NCBI GenBank assembly: GCA_934168305.1
Contig: CAKPNF010000009.1
Location: forward strand, 4,718-68,717
Length of the DNA stretch: 64,000 nt
From: an uncultured Clostridia bacterium
GTDB taxonomy: Bacteria > Bacillota > Clostridia > TANB77 > CAG-508
Reading direction: 5' to 3'
The notes beneath the pieces were generated by a model. That model searched no databases. It had not been told where the DNA came from and worked only from the letters and a program-made list of their open reading frames with translations. Position numbers and translations under genes: made by a program. Shown here in pieces: positions 9,015 through 18,113 of the stretch. The stretch's first letter is position 1. Every line of letters starts with the position of its first letter.

Positions 9015-10527
9015 ATGAAAAAGAAAGAGTTTTTATTAATTGCATTTATATTTATAGTAATATTTTCAATAATTATAATAAAACCAATAAGCAATTTAGA
9101 TGAAATATGGAATTATAATACAGCAAGAGTAATAACTAATGGCTTAACTCCGTATAAAGACATAAGTATGATAACAACGCCATTTCTTCCTATGATAACA
9201 GCAATGTTTTTGAAAATAATTGCAAATGAAATAATAGTATTAAGAATCTTAGCTTCAATTCTTTGGACAGGAATTTTATTTATAACATATAAAATTTTTA
9301 AAAGACTGATAAAAGAAGAAAATATATGCTTAATATTTACTTCATTAATAGGGTTACTCTGTAGAGATATCTATTGCATAGATTATAATATAGTTATTTT
9401 ATTTATAACACTGATTATTTTATATCAAGAATTAAGAAATACAAACAATGCATTAGAATATAGAAATAAAAAAGATATTATCTTACGGAATATTAGCAGG
9501 TATAGCAATTTGTACAAAACAGAGCATAGGAGTAACTTTAGCAATAGTAACTGTAGGGTATAAATTATTGTTTGTAGAAAATAAAGAACAATTTAAGCAA
9601 TATTTAAAAATTGCTATTACCAGAATAATTGGAATATTAATACCGTTAATAATTTTATTTTTATATTTAATTATAAGTGGAGCATTTAGAGATTTTATAA
9701 ATTATGCAATATTAGGAATAAGTACATTTTCTAATAAAATACCATATTTAAATTTGTTTAATAATAAAAAAATAGAAATAAAAATATTATCTATATTAAT
9801 GCCAATATCAATAATATTAATGATAATTATATTGTTAATAACAAAAGTTTTAAGAAAAGATAATGAAAAAATAAATAATTTATTAACTATATTAGTATAT
9901 AGTGTTTCGATAATAATTGTAATGTATCCAATATCAGATGAAATACATTTTTTAATAGGAAGTTTTATTTCAATAGTTGGATTAGCATATATGCTTAGTT
10001 TATTATGTCAAAATATATATGTTCAAATTAATTATTCTAGAAAATATAAATTATATAAAATAGTATCTCTTATTATTTGGATATTAATTTTTACATTAAT
10101 TTCAGTAAAGTCTATTAATAATTTATATGTATATATAAAAACTGAAAAGAATATTGATATTCAATACTTTAAAAATGTTGAAGTAGGAGATGGATTAAAA
10201 CAAAGAATAAATGATATAGATGATTACATTTTGAAAATGGAAAAAGAAGGTAGAAAAGTATATATATTGGATGCAGAAGCGGCAATATATATGATTCCAA
10301 TAGATAAATATAATAAAGATTATGATATGTTTTTAAAAGGAAATATAGGAAAAGATGGAGAAGAAGGTCAAATTGAAAAAATAAAACAAAAAGATGAATC
10401 TACATTATATTTAATTAGAAAAAAAAATATGAAATCAAATTGGCAAACACCAATGAATGTAGTTAAATATATAAGAGATAATTTAGTAAGAATAGGAGAA
10501 ATTAGTATCTATGAAATATATAAATAA
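9015..10527 (+). pseudogene. Membrane GT-C-like glycosyltransferase, frameshifted at an A6 tract
   Basis: Two adjacent frames together make one membrane protein of about 500 residues, similar in layout to the gene at 5149. Frame one (from 9015) has the signature ISNLDEIWNYNTARVITNGLTPYKDI and several membrane segments, then degenerates into non-hydrophobic sequence after about residue 150. Good coding sequence (SYGILAGIAICTKQSIGVTL) resumes in another frame, slightly upstream of the second open frame at 9568, which runs to 10527. The switch point is at the homopolymer AAAAAA at 9468-9473. This is either a real inactivating indel, phase variation by slippage, or an assembly error. Confidence is high that it is one broken gene, moderate for the function. 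Confidence 0.75.
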
Positions 10528-10542
10528 AATTTCATAGATACT

Positions 10543-11619
10543 ATGGAAAATCAAATGGAAAACAAGAGAGAAAGCAATTTAGAATTATTAAGAATAATAT
10601 CTATGATACTAATTGTTGCATTTCATTGTACAATTAATATCGATATTTTAAAAGGGAACGTTTTTGAACAAATAGTTTTATTTGTCACTGGTATATGGGG
10701 AGTTTTTGGAGTTGATTGTTTTTTTATTATAAGTTTTAATTTTTTATATACATCAAAATTTAAAATGAAAAAATTCATAAACATAATTAAACAAATATTA
10801 TTTTATACAATACCATTATTAATTATATCTGTAATAAGTTTTAAAATAAATACGGGGTGGGATATACTTAAAATAGTTAAATACATATTTATGGCAGGAT
10901 TAAAACAACCATTCTGGAATGATGTTTATTGGTTTGTTACAATATATTTATTGATGTATTTGTCATTTCCAATAATGAATAATATAATAAAAAAAATGAA
11001 CAAAAATCAACTAAAATATATTGTAATTTTATTAACGATGATTATATTAATGTACCAAATGAAACAAACAGTTATAGAAGATTATTTCTTTTGTATGTAT
11101 ATGTATATTGCGTTTTTTTATATAAAAACGTATAAAGAGGATTGGTTAAAACAAAATTGTAAAATTGCATTTGTAATTTGTACTGCTTTTATAATTTGTT
11201 TTAAGGTAGTATCTGTACGTAATGGAGCTAATTTCATAATAGATTTTTTAACAGGGAAATTTGGAAGACATTCAATATTGTTCTTTATGGATAGTGTTTT
11301 TACATTTTACATTTTTAAATCAATGTCAATAAAAAATTCATCAATAATAAATAAATTAGCAAGTACAACATTTGGAATATATCTATTTCATGAAAACCAG
11401 CTATTTTCTGTAAGAAATTATATGGGTAAATTGTCATCAAAGTATAATAATTCTCTTCTATTTTCTTATTTTTTAGAAATAATTTTGATTTTTTGTATTG
11501 GAGTAATTATAGATTTGATAAGACAATGGATATTCAAAAAAATAGATAGTAAAAGAAATAAAGTAAAAGATAATAAATACGAAAAAATTGATACTTATAT
11601 AAATCAATTGTACGAATAA
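10543..11619 (+). CDS. Membrane acyltransferase family 3 (OafA-like)
   Basis: Integral membrane protein of 358 residues with about ten hydrophobic segments. The N-terminus KRESNLELLRIISMILIVAFHC carries the family 3 signature with the catalytic-type histidine in the first membrane helix. GVFGVDCFFIISFNFLY and the later TTFGIYLFHEN motif fit acetyl/succinyl transferases that decorate surface polysaccharides. It starts 15 bases after the broken glycosyltransferase gene. A near-duplicated ATAGATACTATG / ATCTATGAAATATA segment overlaps the junction. Acyl group and acceptor are unknown. Confidence 0.82.
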   Translation: MENQMENKRESNLELLRIISMILIVAFHCTINIDILKGNVFEQIVLFVTGIWGVFGVDCFFIISFNFLYTSKFKMKKFINIIKQILFYTIPLLIISVISFKINTGWDILKIVKYIFMAGLKQPFWNDVYWFVTIYLLMYLSFPIMNNIIKKMNKNQLKYIVILLTMIILMYQMKQTVIEDYFFCMYMYIAFFYIKTYKEDWLKQNCKIAFVICTAFIICFKVVSVRNGANFIIDFLTGKFGRHSILFFMDSVFTFYIFKSMSIKNSSIINKLASTTFGIYLFHENQLFSVRNYMGKLSSKYNNSLLFSYFLEIILIFCIGVIIDLIRQWIFKKIDSKRNKVKDNKYEKIDTYINQLYE

Positions 11620-11635
11620 AGAGTGGAGGAAAAAT

Positions 11636-12187
11636 ATGAAATTATTAATGCATACATGCTGTGCACCATGTAGTGTATACTGCATAGATAGCCTGAGAGA
11701 AGAAGGAATAGAACCAACAGTATATTGGTATAACCCTAATATACATCCATATATGGAATATAAAGCAAGAAGGGAGTGTTTAAGGGAATATACAAAAAGT
11801 ATAAATATCGAGGCAATTTTTGAAGAAGATTACGGATTAGATGAATTTTGTAAAAATGTAATAGGAGATTTACAAAATAGATGTACAGATTATTGTTATC
11901 CTGTAAGGCTAAGAAAAACTTTTGAATATGCTAAAGATAATGGTTATGATGCTGTAACAACAACTCTTTTATATAGTATTTATCAAAATCATAATTTTAT
12001 TAAAGAGTATATGGAGAAGTTAAGTAAAGAATATGGTATTGATTTTTTGTATAGAGATTTTAGGGTTGGTTTTAGAGAGGGTCAAGCAAAGGCAAGAGAA
12101 TTGGAATTGTATATGCAAAAATATTGTGGATGCGTATTTTCTGAGGAAGATAGATATAGTAAGCAAATTAAGAGAGATAAATTATAA
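11636..12187 (+). CDS. queH: Epoxyqueuosine reductase QueH
   Basis: Catalyses the last step of queuosine synthesis, reducing epoxyqueuosine in tRNA to queuosine; QueH is the cobalamin-independent alternative to QueG. The N-terminal HTCCAPC motif, the mid-protein CTDYCYPVRL and the C-terminal YCGCVFSEEDRY supply the conserved cysteines for the iron-sulfur and metal centres. Length of 183 residues is usual. The ribosome binding site GTGGAGG lies upstream. No other queuosine gene is seen in the window. Confidence 0.95.
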   Translation: MKLLMHTCCAPCSVYCIDSLREEGIEPTVYWYNPNIHPYMEYKARRECLREYTKSINIEAIFEEDYGLDEFCKNVIGDLQNRCTDYCYPVRLRKTFEYAKDNGYDAVTTTLLYSIYQNHNFIKEYMEKLSKEYGIDFLYRDFRVGFREGQAKARELELYMQKYCGCVFSEEDRYSKQIKRDKL

Positions 12188-12197
12188 GAGAGAATGG

Positions 12198-13811
12198 ATG
12201 TATATGATAAAATATTTAGAAAAGAATAAATTATATGTGATTGTAAAGTTAATTATATCAATTTTTTTTGCAACTACAATTACAATAGATAGAATATTTG
12301 TATATTCTAAAAATATATTTGCTGGGATAGATAAAAATTATCTTACAAATATTGAATTAAAAGATATTTGTATTGGAATAGTAGTGTTTTTTTGCTCTTA
12401 TATAGCAATTTCACTTATTGAAATTATAGTAAATAAAATAGAAAATATAGTATATGTAAAAGAAGAAAGAAGAGAAAAGAATATAAAAGTATTTTTTGTA
12501 TTTTTTATAATTATATTAATATGTTGGCTACCATATATCTTATCTTTTTTTCCAGGAGGAGTATATTCTGATACAGCAACTACATTAAATCAATTACAAG
12601 GAAAAGAAAAATTTAATTGCCACCAACCTATAGGTTATGCTTTTATTTTAAAGATATTTGTAAATATAGGAACATATCAATTAGGTTTGGAATTATTAAC
12701 GGTTGTTCAGGTATTAGCAATGGCAGGAATATGTTCATATTTTGTATATTGGATGTATAAAAAAGGGATAATTTCAAGTTATTTGATTATAACAATTGCT
12801 TTTTTTGGAATATATCCTTTAATTCCTTTATATGCTGTATCTATTTGGAAGGACACTCCGTATTGTATAATTTTATTTGCTTTTATAATATATATTGCAG
12901 AAATTGTATATAGAGATGGAAAAAATTTAGAAAATACAAATGGAATTATATTATATGAATTATTAAGTTTTTTAATAGCATTTTTACGAAACAATGGGAT
13001 TTATATTTTAATAGGAACATTAATATTTATATGTATTGTATATAAAAAAGATATTCTAAAAACACTAAAAAAATTTCTTATAATTTCTATAGCAGAAATA
13101 TTAATTATCATGTTAATACAAGGTCCTGTTTTTAATAAATTAGAACTTAATGAAGATAAATTTACAGAAAGCGTAGGATCATTACTACAGCAAATGGCTT
13201 ATGTAGTTGTTAATAATGGAAATTTGAACGAAGAACAAATAGAGTTTATAAATAAAGTTTGTCCAATAGAAAAAATAAAGAAAATCTATAGTCCTTGTTT
13301 AGTTGATTCTATTAAGTGGAATGAGGATTATGATGTTAAATTTGTAGAAAATAATAAGAAAGAGTTTATTAAAATATGGTTTGAAGTATTTATGCAAAAT
13401 CCTAAAATGTATGCAAAAGCATATATATTGAACACAATAGGATATTGGGATATTAATAGGTCAAGTGATGTTGCATATACAAATCCAACAATGTGGTATG
13501 GACTTCCATTTAAACAATATGATTATTTACAAAAATTAACTAATATTTCTATTAAAAATGCATTATGTAATATTAAAACTGTAAGTTCAGCTATATTTTT
13601 ATTTATAATGTTAATTGGCGTCCTAATGACTATTTATAGAAAAAAATATAAAAATTTATTAATATATTTGCCAGGAATATTTACATGGTTAACAATAATG
13701 TTAGCATCACCTATTGCTTTTAGTTTAAGATATGTATACATATTAGTAATGATGGTTCCACTATCAATAATAACACCATTTTTAAAAAAATATAACGAAA
13801 AGAAAGAATAA
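12198..13811 (+). CDS. Large polytopic membrane protein, DUF6020-like
   Basis: Roughly 537 residues with about a dozen hydrophobic segments. The segment PYILSFFPGGVYSDTATTLNQL followed by CHQPIGYAFILKI resembles DUF6020/GT-C-like membrane proteins found in clostridial glycan loci, where an acidic residue in the first outer loop is typical. The frame is open further upstream into queH, but ATG at 12198 (or 12204) is preferred because it follows the queH stop and a weak AGAGAG ribosome binding site. It is the last gene of the glycan island before the aspS promoter. Function is inferred from fold and neighbourhood only. Confidence 0.6.
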   Translation: MYMIKYLEKNKLYVIVKLIISIFFATTITIDRIFVYSKNIFAGIDKNYLTNIELKDICIGIVVFFCSYIAISLIEIIVNKIENIVYVKEERREKNIKVFFVFFIIILICWLPYILSFFPGGVYSDTATTLNQLQGKEKFNCHQPIGYAFILKIFVNIGTYQLGLELLTVVQVLAMAGICSYFVYWMYKKGIISSYLIITIAFFGIYPLIPLYAVSIWKDTPYCIILFAFIIYIAEIVYRDGKNLENTNGIILYELLSFLIAFLRNNGIYILIGTLIFICIVYKKDILKTLKKFLIISIAEILIIMLIQGPVFNKLELNEDKFTESVGSLLQQMAYVVVNNGNLNEEQIEFINKVCPIEKIKKIYSPCLVDSIKWNEDYDVKFVENNKKEFIKIWFEVFMQNPKMYAKAYILNTIGYWDINRSSDVAYTNPTMWYGLPFKQYDYLQKLTNISIKNALCNIKTVSSAIFLFIMLIGVLMTIYRKKYKNLLIYLPGIFTWLTIMLASPIAFSLRYVYILVMMVPLSIITPFLKKYNEKKE

Positions 13812-13829
13812 ATAAAATTTAAAAATTTC

Positions 13830-13859
13830 TTGACAAGAATAGGAATAAAATGTTAAAAT
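13830..13859 (+). promoter_or_regulatory. Promoter of the T-box/aspS-gatCAB operon
   Basis: TTGACA at 13830-13835 and an extended -10, TGT-TAAAAT (TAAAAT at 13854-13859), are separated by 18 bases. The leader RNA starting shortly after contains the whole T-box. Confidence 0.72.
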
Positions 13860-13879
13860 ATTTAACATAATAATAAAAA

Positions 13880-14087
13880 ACATATTGCGTTAGTACAATA
13901 CAAAACGATTAGAAGTAACTTTAAGAGAATAAGGGTCATCGGCTGTAAGCCCTTTAAGGTCAACCTAATTTGTGAAACATATTGGAGCAATTTTTATAAA
14001 GTGGAAGATAATTGCTAGGTAATTATTTTCAAGCTGGGTGGTACCGCGGAATTATTTCGTCCCTGCATTTTGCAGAGGACGTTTTTT
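13880..14087 (+). promoter_or_regulatory. T-box riboswitch controlling aspS-gatCAB, Asn (and possibly Glu) specifier
   Basis: tRNA-sensing leader. Stem I base pairs ATTGC (13884-13888) with GCAAT (13987-13991). The conserved AGAGA region is at 13924-13928. The invariant T-box GGGTGGTACCGCGG is at 14036-14049. An intrinsic terminator CGTCC...GGACG plus T6 ends the leader (14058-14087), and CGTCC can alternatively pair with the T-box in the antiterminator. Aligned from the 3' end of stem I against the glyQS leader, the specifier is AAC (Asn, 13976-13978). It overlaps GAA (Glu, 13974-13976) within GTGAAACA. Uncharged tRNA should switch on the amidotransferase operon. Confidence 0.93.
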
Positions 14088-14109
14088 GACGTCTTATTGC
14101 AAAAATTCA

Positions 14110-14215
14110 AATTTCGACCAATGGGGACGTTGTTAAATTGGTTGAAAATTAATTAACAATATAAAAATTAAAAATATTTCAACCAATTTAACAACGTCCC
14201 CATTGGTCGAATTTT
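14110..14215. repeat. Inverted repeat between T-box and aspS (REPIN-like)
   Basis: Arms at 14110-14147 and 14177-14215 are near-perfect reverse complements. Within each arm CCAAT...ATTGG flanks the core GGGGACG. It lies between the riboswitch terminator and the aspS ribosome binding site and would form a stable hairpin in the leader. Same architecture as the palindromes at 1646, 17969 and 19551. Confidence 0.85.
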
Positions 14216-14246
14216 GACAAAAGGAAATAGTAGGAGGTAGTTAAAA

Positions 14247-15995
14247 ATGAATGAGTACAAAACACACACATGCAACGAAATTAGTCTAGAAGACGTAGGA
14301 AAAAAAGTTAGAATCGCTGGATGGGTACAAACTATCCGTGACTTAGGAGGTCTAGTATTCTTAGATATTAGAGATATGTATGGAATAACACAGGTTGTAA
14401 CATCAGGAGAACCAAAAGATGTTGATTTTGCATCACACATTCCAATTGAGTCAACTGTTACAGTTTATGGAACTGTAAAAAAGAGGGATGAAGAAACTAT
14501 AAACCCAAAATTAAAAACTGGTCTTGTTGAAATTAAAATTGAGGAGATTAAAGTTTTAGGAAAAAGAACAAAAAATATTCCTTTTGAAATTAATACAAAC
14601 CAGGAGATAAGAGAAGATTTAAGACTACAATATAGATATTTAGATTTAAGAAATGAAAGGTTACAAAATAATTTGAAACTTCGTGCACAGGTTTTACAAT
14701 TTTTAAGAAATCAAATGCAAGAACAAGGTTTTTTAGAGGTTCAAACACCAATACTTACAAGTTCTTCACCAGAAGGGGCAAGGGATTATTTAGTACCAAG
14801 TAGATTACATCCAGGAAAATTCTATGCATTGCCACAAGCACCTCAACAATTTAAACAATTATTAATGGTTTCTGGAATTGATAAATATTTTCAAATTGCA
14901 CCTTGTTTTAGAGACGAAGATGCTAGAGCAGATAGAGCACCAGGCGAATTTTATCAATTAGATATGGAAATGAGTTTTGCAACACAAGAGGATGTATTTC
15001 AAGTAATGGAACCGGTAATGTATAACACATTTAAAAAATTTTCTGATAAGAAAATTGCAGAATATCCATTCCCAAGAATAACATACAAAGATGCAATGCT
15101 TAAATATGGTTCAGATAAACCAGATTTAAGAAACCCATTATACATTATAGATTTATCAGATTTTTTCAAAAAATGTACATTTAAGCCATTTATTGATAGA
15201 ACTGTAAGAGCTATAAAAGTTGAAGGGCATATGTCAAAAGGATTCCATGAAAAGATGTTAGCATATGCTATGTCAATTGGAATGCAAGGACTTGGATATT
15301 TAGAGGTTCAAGAAGATATGAGTTTCAAAGGTCCAATTGATAAATTTATACCAGATGACTTAAAGAAAACTTTAATAGAATTAGCAGATTTAAAACAAAA
15401 TGATACAATATTCTTTATTGCCGATAATGAGAAGAGAGCAACAGAACTTGCTGGACAAATTAGAACTGAATTAGGAAATAGATTAAACTTAATAGATGAA
15501 GATGTATTTCAATTTTGTTGGATAATTGATTTTCCAATGTTTGAGTTGGATGACCATGATAAATTAGCATTTAGTCATAACCCATTTTCAATGCCACAAG
15601 GTGGTTTGGATGCATTAGAAAATCAAAATCCATTAGAAATACTTGCATATCAATATGATATAGTTTGCAATGGTATTGAACTTTCTTCAGGTGCAGTTAG
15701 AAACCATGATATACAAATAATGTTGAAAGCGTTTGAAATGGCTGGTTACACAGAGGAAGAAGTTAAAACAAAATTTGGTGCTTTATATACAGCATTCCAA
15801 TTTGGTGCTCCACCTCATGCAGGAATTGCACCTGGTATTGATAGAATGTTGATGCTTTTATCAAATTCAGATACTATTAGAGAGGTTATTGCATTTCCAT
15901 TAAATAGCAAGGCTCAAGATTTGATGATGGGTGCTCCTGGTAATGTAAGAAGAGACCAATTAAGAGATGTGCACATTGAAGTTATGAAAAAATAG
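14247..15995 (+). CDS. aspS: Aspartyl-tRNA synthetase, bacterial type, probably non-discriminating
   Basis: Class IIb synthetase charging tRNA-Asp. An N-terminal anticodon-binding OB domain (about residues 1-105) precedes the catalytic core with motif 2 FRDEDARADRAPGEFYQLDMEMSF and motif 3 GIAPGIDRMLML. The bacterial GAD insertion lies about residues 285-415. Length of 582 residues is normal. In an operon with gatCAB and under an Asn-reading T-box, it is likely to charge tRNA-Asn with aspartate as well, which GatCAB then amidates. This last point is inference from context; no asnS is visible. Ribosome binding site AGGAGG precedes ATG 14247. Confidence 0.97.
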   Translation: MNEYKTHTCNEISLEDVGKKVRIAGWVQTIRDLGGLVFLDIRDMYGITQVVTSGEPKDVDFASHIPIESTVTVYGTVKKRDEETINPKLKTGLVEIKIEEIKVLGKRTKNIPFEINTNQEIREDLRLQYRYLDLRNERLQNNLKLRAQVLQFLRNQMQEQGFLEVQTPILTSSSPEGARDYLVPSRLHPGKFYALPQAPQQFKQLLMVSGIDKYFQIAPCFRDEDARADRAPGEFYQLDMEMSFATQEDVFQVMEPVMYNTFKKFSDKKIAEYPFPRITYKDAMLKYGSDKPDLRNPLYIIDLSDFFKKCTFKPFIDRTVRAIKVEGHMSKGFHEKMLAYAMSIGMQGLGYLEVQEDMSFKGPIDKFIPDDLKKTLIELADLKQNDTIFFIADNEKRATELAGQIRTELGNRLNLIDEDVFQFCWIIDFPMFELDDHDKLAFSHNPFSMPQGGLDALENQNPLEILAYQYDIVCNGIELSSGAVRNHDIQIMLKAFEMAGYTEEEVKTKFGALYTAFQFGAPPHAGIAPGIDRMLMLLSNSDTIREVIAFPLNSKAQDLMMGAPGNVRRDQLRDVHIEVMKK

Positions 15996-16065
15996 AGCAT
16001 TCTATTATTGTAATTTTACACATTTGAGTATATAATAAAATAGATTTTTAAGGAGGAGAGATAAG

Positions 16066-16353
16066 GTGAAAGTTAGTAAAGAAGAAATATTACACATTGC
16101 CAAATTAGCAGATTTGGAAATTAAAGACGAAGAAATTGAAAAATATGCACTTAATTTACAAGACATATTAGATTTTGCAGAAGTAGTAAATAATGCACCT
16201 GTTGATGGACTTGATGTTACAGTTGGTGCAAATGAAAAGAAAAATGTTTTTAGAAAAGATGAGATTAAGGTATTCGAAGATAATGAAGCATTATTACAAA
16301 ATGCACCATCAGAGGAACAACATATGTTTAAGATACCAAAAGTTATTAATTAG
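16066..16353 (+). CDS. gatC: Asp-tRNA(Asn)/Glu-tRNA(Gln) amidotransferase subunit C
   Basis: Small subunit that clamps GatA and GatB together in the heterotrimeric transamidase. The 95-residue length and the opening VSKEEILHIAKLADLEIKDEEIE with the LQDILDFAEVVN helix are typical, as is the C-terminal PSEEQHMFKIPKVI. The start codon is GTG at 16066, preceded by AAGGAGGAG. It lies 70 bases after aspS and 148 bases before gatA; the longer gap holds an imperfect palindrome. Confidence 0.95.
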   Translation: MKVSKEEILHIAKLADLEIKDEEIEKYALNLQDILDFAEVVNNAPVDGLDVTVGANEKKNVFRKDEIKVFEDNEALLQNAPSEEQHMFKIPKVIN

Positions 16354-16474
16354 TTTTTTAAATAATAGCAATCTTGCATTGTTACACTTTACTTGAAATT
16401 TAATCAACCTACACTAGTATGCCTCATAAATTTTAAGTTTGTGTGCCTTGCAATAACTATTATTTTAAAAACTA
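16352..16474. repeat. Imperfect inverted repeat between gatC and gatA
   Basis: The outer ends AGTTTTTTAAATAATAG (16352 on) and CTATTATTTTAAAAACT (to 16474) are reverse complements. Similarity continues inward through TTGCA/TGCAA-type segments to AAATTTA/TAAATTT. No GGGGAC core is present, so it differs from the REPIN-like elements of this operon. No open reading frame of note inside. Confidence 0.65.
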
Positions 16475-16501
16475 TAAAACATTGAAGTGGGAGGAAATTT
16501 A

Positions 16502-17971
16502 ATGGATATCACAGAATTAACAGTACATGAATTGCAAGAAAAACTAAAAAACAAAGAACTTACAATAACAGAAATTACAAAAGCATATGTAGACAGAATA
16601 AATGACAAAGAAAAAGATGTACAAGCATTTGTTACAACATTAACAAATGAAGCATTAGAGCAAGCAAAAGATGTACAAGAAAAAATAGATAATGGAGAAA
16701 TCATCGGAGATTTCGCAGGAATTCCAATAGGAATAAAGGACAATATGTGTACAAAAGGTGTAAAAACTACATGTAGTTCTAAAATGCTAGAAAACTTTGT
16801 TTCACCATATGATGCAACAGTTGTTGAAAAATTAAATGAAGAGAATATGATAGACTTAGGAAAACTAAACATGGATGAATTTGCCATGGGTGGTTCAACA
16901 GAATATTCATATTTTAAGAAAACAAGAAATCCTTGGAACTTAAACAAAGTACCAGGAGGTTCTTCAGGTGGTTCTGCAGCAGCAGTTGCAGCAAACTTAG
17001 TTCCATGGGCACTTGGTTCAGATACAGGAGGTTCGATTAGACAACCAGCAAGTTTCTGTGGAGTTGTAGGTTTAAAGCCAACATATGGACTAGTTTCAAG
17101 ATATGGACTAGTAGCATTTGCATCATCACTTGACCAAATTGGTCCAATCACAAAAGACGTAAGAGATAGTGCAATGCTTTTAAATCTAATAGCTGGACAT
17201 GATGAAAGAGATACAACATCAGCAGACATGCCTAAAAAAGATTATACAAAAGCTTTAAAAAATGACATAAAAGGATTGAAAATTGGAGTTCCAAAAGAAT
17301 TCTTTGGAGAAGGTATAAATGCAGAAGTAAAAGAAACACTACAAAAAACAATTGAAAAATACAAAGAATTAGGAGCTGAAATCGAAGAATTTTCACTTGA
17401 TATAGCTCAATATGCATTAGCAACATATTATATAATTGCATGTGCAGAAGCAAGTTCAAACCTAGGAAGATTTGATGGAATTCGTTATGGATATAGAACA
17501 CCTGAATTCAGTAACTTAAAAGAAATATACAAAAAATCAAGAAGTGAAGGATTTGGAGAAGAAGTAAAAAGAAGAATAATCCTTGGAACATATGTGTTAT
17601 CATCAGGATATTATGATGCATATTACAAAAAAGCACAACAAGTTAGAACATTAGTTATGAACGAATTTAACAAAGGATTTGAAAAATATGATGTTATATT
17701 AACACCAACATCTCCAACAGTAGCATTTGACATTGGTTCAAGGTCAAATAATCCATTAGAAATGTATTTAGCAGATATTTGTACAGTATCTGTAAATATT
17801 GCAGGACTTCCAGGAATATCAATACCAGTAGGAGTTGATAAAGAAGGAATGCCAATAGGGATGCAATTAATAGGAAATAGATTCCAAGAAGAAACTATTT
17901 TAAATGCAGCATATACATTAGAACAAAAAATTAAATTTAGCGAAAATCATAAACCAGAATTTAAAAAATGA
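16502..17971 (+). CDS. gatA: Asp-tRNA(Asn)/Glu-tRNA(Gln) amidotransferase subunit A
   Basis: Glutaminase subunit of the transamidase; it releases ammonia from glutamine and channels it to GatB. The amidase-signature Ser-cisSer-Lys triad is visible: the lysine in GIPIGIKDN, and serines in VPGGSSGGSAAAVAA and GSDTGGSIRQPASF. Length is 489 residues. The frame extends 15 bases upstream, but ATG 16502 follows GGGAGGAAATTTA at a proper distance and gives the expected MDITELTVHELQ start. Its stop codon lies inside the left arm of the palindrome at 17969. Confidence 0.97.
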   Translation: MDITELTVHELQEKLKNKELTITEITKAYVDRINDKEKDVQAFVTTLTNEALEQAKDVQEKIDNGEIIGDFAGIPIGIKDNMCTKGVKTTCSSKMLENFVSPYDATVVEKLNEENMIDLGKLNMDEFAMGGSTEYSYFKKTRNPWNLNKVPGGSSGGSAAAVAANLVPWALGSDTGGSIRQPASFCGVVGLKPTYGLVSRYGLVAFASSLDQIGPITKDVRDSAMLLNLIAGHDERDTTSADMPKKDYTKALKNDIKGLKIGVPKEFFGEGINAEVKETLQKTIEKYKELGAEIEEFSLDIAQYALATYYIIACAEASSNLGRFDGIRYGYRTPEFSNLKEIYKKSRSEGFGEEVKRRIILGTYVLSSGYYDAYYKKAQQVRTLVMNEFNKGFEKYDVILTPTSPTVAFDIGSRSNNPLEMYLADICTVSVNIAGLPGISIPVGVDKEGMPIGMQLIGNRFQEETILNAAYTLEQKIKFSENHKPEFKK

Positions 17972-18097
17972 GACAAGTGGGACAGACAAAAAATGTCTCA
18001 TAAAAATTGTTGAAAAGTGTCGAATTTAAATAAAAACAAAAAATGACAAAATATGACACAAATAATGAGACATTTTTAGACTGTCCCAAGAGTCTCA
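17969..18097. repeat. Inverted repeat between gatA and gatB (REPIN-like)
   Basis: Arms of 32 bases at 17969-18000 and 18066-18097 match as reverse complements at about 27 positions. Each arm has TGAGAC...GTCTCA ends enclosing the core GTGGGACAGAC. The left arm contains the gatA stop codon and the right arm ends three bases before the gatB ribosome binding site, so the element fills the whole intergenic gap. Confidence 0.82.
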
Positions 18098-18113
18098 AAA
18101 GGAGGAAAAATAG

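Noticed and set aside
9461..9480. Programmed ribosomal frameshift at the A6 tract
   Set aside because: No X-XXY-YYZ heptamer with a downstream stem is evident; mutation, phase variation or assembly error is simpler.
12033..12197. Upstream extension of the DUF6020-like gene into queH
   Set aside because: It would overlap queH by more than 150 bases, has no ribosome binding site, and the peptide is an out-of-frame reading of queH.
16465..17229. Long open frame antisense to gatA
   Set aside because: A shadow of the strongly coding gatA frame; composition is serine/proline-rich without family resemblance and there is no ribosome binding site.
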